From contig NZ_CP047984.1 of the NCBI RefSeq assembly GCF_009931655.1, forward strand, positions 2,435,001 to 2,499,000: a stretch of 64,000 nt of DNA. The letters are read 5' to 3'. Positions within the stretch are counted from its first letter, which is position 1; every line of letters begins with the position of its first letter. Below are positions 15,101 through 20,670 of this stretch, piece after piece. Origin of the DNA: Pontibacter russatus. Lineage in GTDB: Bacteria > Bacteroidota > Bacteroidia > Cytophagales > Hymenobacteraceae. The position numbers and the translations under genes are program-made. The notes under the pieces were generated by a model. It was not told the DNA's origin and searched no databases. It worked only from the letters and a program-made list of their open reading frames with translations.

Positions 15101-18100
15101 CGGCGGCACAGCACCGTTTATATATAGCATCGATGGGGCGAGTTTCCAGGCTACGGCTACTTTCAGCAATCTGGCAGCCGGAACATATGATATCACCACC
15201 AAAGACGCCAACGGGTGCAGCACGATAAAGACAATTGAAGTAGGCGATATCGCGGGACCGAGCCAAATGGATTTACAGGCAGTCGCCTCTACCTGCGGCA
15301 ACAGCACCGGGAAAATCAGCATCAGTGGTGTCACCGGTGGCACGGCACCTTACCGCTATTCCATCAACGGCACCGACTATCAGACGGCGACGGTGTTTGA
15401 GGCGCTGGCAGCGGGAGAGTATACGGTAACCGTGGAAGACGCCAATGGCTGTACCTTTGCTGAGAAAGCAGTGGTGGAGAACATCAACGGCCCGACCGGC
15501 TTTACCGCCAGCAGCACTTCCTCCACCTGCGGCAACAGCAACGGCAAGCTGGAGGTGACAGGCGTGACCGACGGCGTTGCGCCCTATGCCTTCAGCAGGG
15601 ACGGCGGCACATTTCAGTCCGCCACCACCTTCTCAGGCCTGGCGGCAGGCTCCCACATCCTCACCGTGAAAGACGCCAACGGCTGTACCTTCGTTAAGAC
15701 CTTTACCATCACCAACATTGCCGGACCAACAGCCGTAGCGGCTTCCTCACTGCCTGCCACCTGCGCCGACAACGACGGCAGCATCACAGCCGGAGCAGTA
15801 AACGGCGGCACGGCGCCTTTTATATATAGCGTTGACGGCTCCAATTTCCAGGCAGAGAAAATCTTCGAAGGATTAGCCTCCGGCAGCTACACCCTCACCG
15901 TGAAGGATGCCAACGGCTGTACCGCTACTGCTTCTGTTACTGTGGGCAAGAACATCCCCATCAGCTTTGCCTCCTCCACTACCGCCTCCACCTGCGGCAG
16001 TAGCAACGGACAACTGACCATTACGGGCGTGACCGGCGGAATGGCTCCTTATATATATAGTATCGACGGAGTGAATTTTCAGGATTCTGAGACTTTCACT
16101 GCGCTCGCTGCAGGGCAGCATGCCATCACGGTGAAGGATGCCAACGGATGTACGTTTGCCGCGCAGGTGCAGGTAAGCAGCATCACCGGTCCGTCCGGCC
16201 TGGCTGCCACCGTGAAGCCCGCTACCTGCGGCAATAGCAATGGCGAAATTAACATCACCTCTGTCAGCGGCGGAACGGCACCTTACATGTATGCGCTGGA
16301 TGGCGGCGGTTACCAGGCGGTGGCTACTTTCACGGCGCTGGCAGCCGGGGAATACGCGGTAAGTATAAAAGATGCGAATGGTTGCGCCTACACAGAGAAG
16401 GTGCAGGTGGAGAATGCCTCCGCTCCAACGTTCACGGCAGCGGCTCAGGCCGCTACCTGCGGCAACCCCAACGGCAGCATCTCTATAAGGGATATAACCG
16501 GCGGCACAGCCCCCTATGCCTACAGCAAGGACGGTACGAGCTACCAGGCCTCCGCCACCTTCCAAAACCTGGCGGCCGGTATATATAACGTCTCAACCAG
16601 GGATGCCAACGGCTGCCTGCGCACGGTAACTGAGGTGGTAGAGAACATTGCCGGTCCGACAGCCTTTGAACTGGCTTCTGCTGCCGCCACCTGCGGCGAA
16701 AGCAACGGCAGTATCACCTTCGGTACTGTGACCGGCGGCACGGCTCCTTACACCTACTCCATCAACGGAACCAGTTTCCAGAGAACGGCTACCTTCGAAG
16801 CAGTAGCAGCAGGCACTTACACCACCACAGTAAAAGACGCGAACGGCTGTACCGTCACGAAAGAGATAGTGATCGGCGACATCGCCGGTATCACAGATTT
16901 CAGAGCGTCGGCATCGCCCTCTGCCTGCAGCGCCAACACCGGCAGCATCACCGTAGATGCGGTGAATGGCGGAACGGCGCCATATGTATACTCGCTGGAC
17001 GGGGTGAACTTCCAGGCGGCGGCCACCTTCACGGCGCTGGCTCCACGGGAGTACAGGGTATATGTGAAAGACGCCAGCGGCTGTAGCACATCTGCCACGG
17101 TTATTATAGACACTAATGCCCCGGCGGAGGCAACGCTTACAGCCACGCCATCAGGCTGCGCCACCAGCAACGGCACCGTCACGGTGGCGTCCGTAACCGG
17201 CGGCACAAAGCCATATGCCTACAGCATCAACGGTAAGGCCTTCCAGACGGCGACGCAGTTCGGGAGCCTTGCGGTTGGCAGCTATACTATCACCATCCGG
17301 GATGCGGCGGGCTGCACGCTCACGCGCACGGCGGAAGTGGGAAGCACGGGAGGAGCCTCGTCCTTCACCGTAAGCACCACCAATGCCGGCTGCGGCACGG
17401 CAAACGGGCAGCTGACCATCAGCAACGTCAGCGGTGGCAAAAGCCCTTACACCTACTCCATCAGCGGCGGCAACGTCCCTTTCGGCGGCACTCCGTTCCA
17501 GTCCAGTAATTCCTTCGCCAGCCTCACCAGTGGTAATTACAATGTGACGGTGAAGGATGCGGAGGGATGCACCTATACCCAGACAGCGACTGTCAAAGGA
17601 GCGCAGCCGCTGACAGTTCCGCAGGTGGAAGTCATACATGCGGGCTGCGGCCAGAACAGCGGTCGGGTACTTGTTGAGGGTGTGACAGGCGGCACGGCCC
17701 CTTATACCTACTCACTGAATGGCGTGAGTTTCCAGGTCTCCACCACCTTTACCGGTGTGGCTCCGGGCAGGTACACCCTTACAGTGAAGGACGCTGGCAA
17801 CTGCAGCATCACAGCCCAGGTGGTGGTGGAGACGGCGGGCAGCAGGTTGGCAAGCGTGCAGGATGAAAGCTGCTTCGGGGCGGCCGACGGCGCGATTGCC
17901 ATCGCGGCGACGGGCGTAACCGGCCAGACAGAATACAGCATTGACAACGGCGTAAGCTTCCAGAAGAGCGCGACGTTCCCGAACCTGCCGCAGGGCGTTT
18001 ACCAGGTCATCACCAGGTTCTCGCCTACCTGCATCATTACCATCGGGAAAGTGGAGGTGAAAGGACCGACGGAAATCAAGGCCACGGTCACGCCGCTCAC

Positions 18101-18572
18101 CAAAGCCATCGGGCAGGACAACTCCGGCAGCGCCTCCATCACCAGGGTAGAAGGCGGTGTGGCACCCTATAGCTACCAACTGGACAACGGCAGCTTTACC
18201 ACCGCCACAGACCTCAGCAACCTGAGCGGCGGCACGCACACGCTGCTGGTGAAAGACGCCAGCGGCTGCACCACCGAGATCACCTTTACTATCGATGCCA
18301 TCACCGAGATCGAGATCCCGAACGGCTTCTCCCCCAATGGCGACGGGCTTAACGACACATGGGTGATCAAAAACCTGGCGCTCCTCTACCCGCGCTGCAG
18401 GGTGATGGTGTACAACCGCTGGGGCAGCCCGGTGTTTGAGTCCTACGGTTACACCAGCGCGTGGGACGGCACCTTCAACGGCAAGAGGCTTCCGGACGGC
18501 ACCTACTACTGCATCCTTGAGCTGGGCGATGGCCAGGCCCCGCTGAAAAAGTCTGTCACCATCATGCGCTAA
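6132..18572 (+). CDS. Giant SprB-type repeat adhesin with T9SS type B C-terminal domain
   Basis: A 4146-residue secreted surface protein. Residues 1-32 form a signal peptide ending in LYAQA. About 340 residues of Ig/PKD-like sequence follow, then from about residue 400 some 46 tandem SprB-type repeats of about 78 residues, each with the pattern STCG..NG, GGTAPYIYS, F..L.AG.YT and VKDANGC. The last ~85 residues, beginning NGFSPNGDGLNDTW near 4063 and containing YNRWGSPVFES and LPDGTYYCILEL, are the gliding-motility-type CTD that directs export by T9SS. Related proteins (SprB of Flavobacterium) are gliding adhesins; here the role in gliding, attachment or cell contact is inferred. The PorP/SprF partner gene begins 27 bases downstream, as in sprB-sprF. 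The repeats form a higher-order array (separate entry). Confidence 0.93.
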   Translation: MATTSTRPFSLLFSITLFWFLQLANTHFLYAQANSATPSFNVDLTGAPNGIWESGSITRNGQLCGIVSNDNCVQFIITLDKNAAGLEFEIVDGPVPSGSMGYQINCGPQIPVGQPICVDGTGPHVLSLCMPGNAKGKFVIKSIAAFEPQTDVSVTAGCSAVLRAPIAFEQASITWTDLTGGGKYMSYLSFPNGNANPVVTSDANPPAYVDYQVCGRSVASPCSTLPYCDVVRVYFYPPPVVTIGPNPAIICPGSSGVELVGSVTGGDGNFAYIWTDGNGNVVGDKLRYTATAVGTYELEVRTSNYPNCQKFSASVNVVSDLAVNAGPDQLVCSSGIVQLSGAVTAATGGIWSGGSGAFSDRTNLNAIYTPSAADLSAGAVRLTLTSTGNGSCTAVRDEVLITFYAMNVSLTGTAVVCNGTLGSISAKATGGQGVLSYRWDTGETTAAINNKPAGTYSVTVSDGNSCAVTKTFTITQVTGPSDLAASLKASTCGNPNGEITITGATGGTAPYTYSKDGTNFTSATTFAGLPAGSYTITVKDANGCSFAKAFSLTNIAGPTAVSATAEPASCQNNDGRITAGAVTGGTAPYAYAVDGVNFQTSATFTGLAAGTYMVTAKDANGCFITTAATVTTDVPTSFTSSATSSTCGSNNGELTVTGVTGGFAPYTYSKNGTSFQASATFTALTAGTYTITVKDARGCIVAKQVQVTNIAGPTDLTASAQSSTCGSPNGQVTVSAVAGGTAPFIYSIDGANFQSSGTFQNLLAGTYTLTAKDANGCLYAEQVTVTDIAGAAFTATAQASTCGSSNGQIRIGTVTGGTAPFSYSKDGVTFQTGTTFAALAAGDYTITIKDGNGCLSKQSVTVNNIAGPSDVALAPTSSTCGSRNGSVKVGAVTGGTAPFIYSLDGSSTFQTGTTFSALLAGEHTLTVKDANGCIISKKVVVSNVAGPSDLAASSKPSTCGSPNGMLTVTGVSGGTAPYLYSKDGTTFQSSTAFAGMAAGTHTLTVKDANGCTFSGAFTITNIAGPAAVTATSLPATCADNDGSITAGTVTGGTAPFIYSLDGASFQTEKIFAGMASGSYTLTVKDANGCTVATSVTVGLHVPTAFTHTSVSSTCGSANGELTITGVTGGDAPYLYSLDGNAFQASGTFTNLLAGTHAVTVKDANGCTYAAQVQVNNIAGPTDLAASVKATTCGSPNGELRITGTSGGTAPYVYSLNGAPFQAAAIYTGLAAGNYQVRVQDANGCIYAESVLVPNVAGPAFIATAKASTCGNANGSITAGTVTGGTAPFSYSKDGSTFQTGNTFAALAAGNYTITIKDANGCTFSSYTAVQNIPGPADLALSSLPSSCSSANGSISVGGVSGGTAPYTYAINGRPFQSATTFASVYAGEYTVTVKDANGCTFAKQVTVGNINGPSALAASGTSSTCGASNGMLAITGVTGGVAPYAFSRDGTTFQSATTFSGLAAGSHILTVKDANGCTFVKTFTITNIAGPTAVAASSLPATCADNDGSITAGAVNGGTAPFIYSVDGSNFQAEKIFEGLASGSYTLTVKDANGCTATASVTVGKNIPTSFTSSTVSSTCGSSNGQLTITGVTGGMAPYIYSIDGATYQSGSTFAGLAAGSHTITVKDANGCTFAAQVQVNNIAGPSDLAAIMKSSTCGNSNGELTVTGVTGGAAPYSYSINGAAFQSSGTFAALAFGTYTVSVKDANGCLYIEEIRVTDLAAPTFTATAQASTCGSANGSITVGNIAGGTAPFLFSRDGVTFQAATAFSGLAAGAYTLTAKDANGCLRTVAVEVGNIAGPTDFALTTTSSTCGSNNGELTITGVTGGTAPYTYSIDGTGFQSGTVFNNMLAGEYTVTVKDANGCTISKEVTLSDIAGPANLTASLTSTTCDASNGKLTITSVTGGTAPYTYSKDGVNFQASETFTALVAGQHTITVKDANGCRFVKTFTITNIAGPTAVAASSLPATCADNDGSIMAGTVTGGTAPFIYSLDGSSFRTEKIFSGLASGTYTLTVKDANGCTASREVSVTKNVPTAFTHTTVSSTCGSANGELTITSVSGGTAPYIYSIDGTSFQSSATYTALAAGMYRISVKDANGCAYTGTVQISNIAGPVFTAAAQATTCGSPNGSITISNVSGGTAPYIFSRDGVNFQASTAFNGLLAGDYTIIAKDANGCISSAAVTVQDIAGPDTFELVATATTCGASNGSITVGAVTGGTAPYQYSLDGSNFQSAASFAAIAAGEHSVTVKDANGCTVSRRITVENIAGPLDMTASSTPSTCGASNGELEVTGVTGGTAPYMFRLGGAPFQSATTFANIAAGAYAVTVRDANGCTFVKTFTVSNIAGPTAVAASSLPATCADNDGSITAGAVNGGTAPFIYSVDGSNFQAEKIFEGLASGSYTLTVKDANGCTATASVTVGKNIPTSFTSSTTASTCGSNDGALTVTGVTGGTAPYLYSIDGATFQSTTAFTALSAGAYTITVKDAKGCTYAGQVQVNDQGGPADLVATVKATTCGNPNGEINIASVSGGTAPYSYSLDGANYQSTATFGALAAGSYQLSVKDANGCLYIEEIRVTDLAAPTFTATAQASTCGSANGSITVGNIAGGTAPFLFSRDGVTFQASTTFSGLAAGAYTLTAKDANGCMRTVAVEVGNIAGPTDFALTTTSSTCGDSNGSIMASAVSGGTAPYTYAIDGTSFQSAAMFESVLAGEHTVTVKDANGCTVSRKITVDDVAGPTNLAASLTSSTCGASNGTLTITGVTGGTAPYIYSRDGVNFQASETFSTLMAGQYAITVKDANGCTFVKSFTLEDIAGPTAIAATSQPATCADNDGSISMGSITGGTAPFIYSIDGSSFKAEKVFAGLASDTYTITVKDANGCTVSREVSVTKNVPTAFTHTTISSTCGNSNGQFTISAVQGGTAPYLYSKDGTTYQSTATFAALAAGTYAVSVKDANGCIYTDEVRLSDASGPAFTATAQASTCGNSNGQVTVNGVTGGTAPFIYSIDGASFQATATFSNLAAGTYDITTKDANGCSTIKTIEVGDIAGPSQMDLQAVASTCGNSTGKISISGVTGGTAPYRYSINGTDYQTATVFEALAAGEYTVTVEDANGCTFAEKAVVENINGPTGFTASSTSSTCGNSNGKLEVTGVTDGVAPYAFSRDGGTFQSATTFSGLAAGSHILTVKDANGCTFVKTFTITNIAGPTAVAASSLPATCADNDGSITAGAVNGGTAPFIYSVDGSNFQAEKIFEGLASGSYTLTVKDANGCTATASVTVGKNIPISFASSTTASTCGSSNGQLTITGVTGGMAPYIYSIDGVNFQDSETFTALAAGQHAITVKDANGCTFAAQVQVSSITGPSGLAATVKPATCGNSNGEINITSVSGGTAPYMYALDGGGYQAVATFTALAAGEYAVSIKDANGCAYTEKVQVENASAPTFTAAAQAATCGNPNGSISIRDITGGTAPYAYSKDGTSYQASATFQNLAAGIYNVSTRDANGCLRTVTEVVENIAGPTAFELASAAATCGESNGSITFGTVTGGTAPYTYSINGTSFQRTATFEAVAAGTYTTTVKDANGCTVTKEIVIGDIAGITDFRASASPSACSANTGSITVDAVNGGTAPYVYSLDGVNFQAAATFTALAPREYRVYVKDASGCSTSATVIIDTNAPAEATLTATPSGCATSNGTVTVASVTGGTKPYAYSINGKAFQTATQFGSLAVGSYTITIRDAAGCTLTRTAEVGSTGGASSFTVSTTNAGCGTANGQLTISNVSGGKSPYTYSISGGNVPFGGTPFQSSNSFASLTSGNYNVTVKDAEGCTYTQTATVKGAQPLTVPQVEVIHAGCGQNSGRVLVEGVTGGTAPYTYSLNGVSFQVSTTFTGVAPGRYTLTVKDAGNCSITAQVVVETAGSRLASVQDESCFGAADGAIAIAATGVTGQTEYSIDNGVSFQKSATFPNLPQGVYQVITRFSPTCIITIGKVEVKGPTEIKATVTPLTKAIGQDNSGSASITRVEGGVAPYSYQLDNGSFTTATDLSNLSGGTHTLLVKDASGCTTEITFTIDAITEIEIPNGFSPNGDGLNDTWVIKNLALLYPRCRVMVYNRWGSPVFESYGYTSAWDGTFNGKRLPDGTYYCILELGDGQAPLKKSVTIMR
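7575..16895 (+). repeat. Higher-order tandem repeat inside the adhesin: seven rounds of a 5- or 6-unit block
   Basis: The ~234-bp units fall into six types by their opening residues: A (xLAAS..STCG, ending FTITNIAGP), B (AVAASSLPATCADNDGSI), C (SFTSS or AFTHT), D (DLAATVKATTCG), E (FTATAQASTCG) and F (DFALTTTSSTCG). Reading in order gives ABCDEF again and again. Type-A units begin at 7575, 8976, 10374, 11772, 12936, 14334 and 15498, and the next equivalent position is 16896. The spacings are 1401, 1398, 1398, 1164, 1398, 1164 and 1398 bases. The two short rounds (11772-12935 and 14334-15497) both lack unit D, and the 234-base difference is exactly one unit. After 16896 the units diverge. Confidence 0.9.
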
Positions 18573-18599
18573 CCCCGAGCACGCTCTTATTTATCTTTT

Positions 18600-19553
18600 A
18601 TGAAAAAGTTTAGCATACTTGTTTTGTTTACCCTGCTGGCCTCGGCTGCGGTTGCCCAGCAGAAAGCCCTGTACAGCCAGTACATGACCAATTATTTCCT
18701 GCTCAACCCGGCCGTGGCGGGCTACGGCAAAAACCTGAACGTAAAAGCCGGCTACCGCAACCAGTGGGTCGGCTTTGAGGGTGCCCCTTCCACTTTTTAC
18801 GTGAGCGGGGAAGCCGCCCTCTTCCAGAACGGGCGACGCAGCAGGCGCAGGAACCAGCCATACCACGGGGCCGGGGGGTATATATACAAGGACATCACCG
18901 GCCCGACCAGCCGCACCGGCGTGCTGCTGTCGTATGCCTACCATGTGCCGCTCAACAGAACCGTCTACTTCTCGTCAGGCCTGTTTGCGGGGGTGCAGCA
19001 GTATAATTTTAATGCCGATAAGATTCAGATGGCGGATGGCTCGAATGATCGCGACCCGGTGACCAGCGGCGGCAACCAGACCTCCTTTTTACCGGACCTG
19101 AGCGTGGGCACCTACCTGCACTCCGACCAGTTCTTCGCTGGCGTCTCGCTGTTTCAGGTGCTGGGGAACAAAATTTTTGAGTTCGACAACTCGAAAGACG
19201 CCAGCCGGCTGGTCCGCCACCTGTTTGTGTCCGGGGGATATAACTTCGACATCAACCGAAACATTACGGTGGCCCCCTCTGTACTGGTCAAGTACGTGGA
19301 CCCCGCTCCGCTGCAGGCCGACATCAACGTGAAGGGCATATATAATTTCAGCAAAAGCCGCCGCCGGTCGGCCTACGACGACAAGGTGTGGGTCGGCGCC
19401 TCGTACCGCACCCAGGACGCCCTGGTGGCCCTCTGCGGTTTTCAGTTTATGGAGCAGTACGAGTTGAGCTACTCCTACGACATCACCGTATCCCCCATCC
19501 GGCACCACAGCGCCGGATCGCACGAGATCATGGTCGGCTTCCGCGTGAAATAA
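18600..19553 (+). CDS. PorP/SprF family type IX secretion system outer-membrane protein
   Basis: A 317-residue protein with signal peptide (1-19, ending AVAQ) and the PorP/SprF opening signature YSQYMTNYFLLNPAVAG at 24-40. The rest alternates short hydrophobic strands as expected for an outer-membrane beta-barrel. Family members pair with individual T9SS cargo with type B CTDs, and the gene starts 27 bases after the giant adhesin, so the two are almost certainly co-transcribed and this protein probably helps localise or anchor that adhesin. A second family member lies at 25325-26266 beside another adhesin, which supports one-partner-per-adhesin use. No terminator is obvious after it. Confidence 0.93.
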   Translation: MKKFSILVLFTLLASAAVAQQKALYSQYMTNYFLLNPAVAGYGKNLNVKAGYRNQWVGFEGAPSTFYVSGEAALFQNGRRSRRRNQPYHGAGGYIYKDITGPTSRTGVLLSYAYHVPLNRTVYFSSGLFAGVQQYNFNADKIQMADGSNDRDPVTSGGNQTSFLPDLSVGTYLHSDQFFAGVSLFQVLGNKIFEFDNSKDASRLVRHLFVSGGYNFDINRNITVAPSVLVKYVDPAPLQADINVKGIYNFSKSRRRSAYDDKVWVGASYRTQDALVALCGFQFMEQYELSYSYDITVSPIRHHSAGSHEIMVGFRVK

Positions 19554-19791
19554 ACCAGCCTCTCTGGTTATCTGCCGAAAAACAACTTCGCAGGCTTTAT
19601 TTTCAAAGACCTTCAACCGCTTGGTTTTGGAGGTCTTCTTTTTTAATTTCATTCCTGCAACTGCCAGTCCGTGTGCTGCGATAGGTGTGACAATGGGATG
19701 GAGCGCAGCGTGCTCCGTGGCGGGCGAAAGGCGGGGCGCTACAACAGGCAAGCCATATAGCGCGTTACAAGATGTACCACCTTATATATAA

Positions 19792-20412
19792 ATGAAGCGC
19801 GATAAAATTGACTCCACGCCCCCCGGCCTCTTTTGCCTCCTGTTGCTCCTGCTGGCCCTGAGCGGCTGTGCGCGGCTCCCGCTGGCCGACGTGCAGTATA
19901 CATACGACCACGGTATCAACTTCAGGAAATTCCGGACGTTCTCCTGGTACAAGGCAGAGGTGCCCACACCCGTGGCCGGCGGCGCTGGTCCGCAGTTCAC
20001 GACGCTGATCGACGACCGTGTGAAAAGGGCAGTGGCCAGTGAGTTGGTGAAGCAGGGGCTGACACTGGTGTTCGACGAGGAGCCCGACCTGCTGGTGGCT
20101 TACGACATTGCCGTGGACACTGCCCAGCTTGTGGCGCAGGACTACAACCTGGCGCCGGGGTATGGCTACGCCTACTGGTACGGCTACCGCTATCGCTACA
20201 GCTATACTGGTGTGCCCAACTACAGGAGCATAGAAAAATACGACATCGGCACACTCGTCGTCGACCTCATCGACCCTGACACCAACCAGTTGATCTGGCG
20301 CGGCTGGTTAGACGCCGACATCAACCCTACCGCCCTCGACGACTCCTATATCTCCGTGATAGTGGCCAGCATCATGTCGCAGTTCCCGCCCACGCCGGAT
20401 GCTACCAGGTAG
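19792..20412 (+). CDS. DUF4136 family lipoprotein
   Basis: A 206-residue protein with a type II signal peptide: hydrophobic run at 13-24 and lipobox LSGC with C26 as the lipidated residue. The body has the DUF4136 pattern: a start like YDHGINFRKFRTFSWYK, RVKRAVASELVKQGL in the middle and GTLVVDLIDPDTNQLIWRGW followed by a short tail near the end. A tyrosine-rich stretch (YGYAYWYGYRYRYSY, about 121-135) is unusual and likely exposed. The function of the family is not known; it is an envelope lipoprotein. It lies 238 bases after the PorP/SprF gene and may have its own promoter. Confidence 0.85.
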   Translation: MKRDKIDSTPPGLFCLLLLLLALSGCARLPLADVQYTYDHGINFRKFRTFSWYKAEVPTPVAGGAGPQFTTLIDDRVKRAVASELVKQGLTLVFDEEPDLLVAYDIAVDTAQLVAQDYNLAPGYGYAYWYGYRYRYSYTGVPNYRSIEKYDIGTLVVDLIDPDTNQLIWRGWLDADINPTALDDSYISVIVASIMSQFPPTPDATR

Positions 20413-20510
20413 GTAGTTCGCTGTTTGTTTAGTGCTTTTTGTGGGTTTTATATATAAGCGGCGGTGGAATATATAGCCGCTCTTTATATATAGCCTATAG
20501 CTGATTATAT

Positions 20511-20662
20511 AAGTATGGGGACAGAATTAGTTTAAATTATAAAAATACAACTGTCATTCTGAAAGAAACTTGGTAGAAGGGAGGTTAAGCTTATGCGGCT
20601 CGCCCACAAGATCCTCCTTACAGGATGACAAAATAAGATAAACCAATTCTGTCTCTATACTT
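20511..20662. repeat. MITE-like element with nested inverted repeats
   Basis: The outer 18-bp ends (20511-20528 and 20645-20662) are inverted copies matching at 16 of 18 positions. Inside them a second pair, TGTCATTCTG (20552-20561) and CAGGATGACA (20621-20630), matches inverted at 9 of 10. The 152-bp unit holds no gene and ends 9 bases before the TonB-receptor stop. TGTCATT-ended elements also appear at 56941-57008. Confidence 0.6.
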
Positions 20663-20670
20663 ACAGACTC

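Noticed and set aside
7575..18300. Dense regular repeats suggesting a CRISPR array
   Set aside because: The period is about 234 bases in an open reading frame with conserved amino-acid motifs; it is a tandem protein repeat.
6132..18572. Many long open frames on the minus strand opposite the adhesin
   Set aside because: They recur at the repeat period, with the same low-complexity sequence, and arise from the GC-rich codon use of the plus-strand gene.
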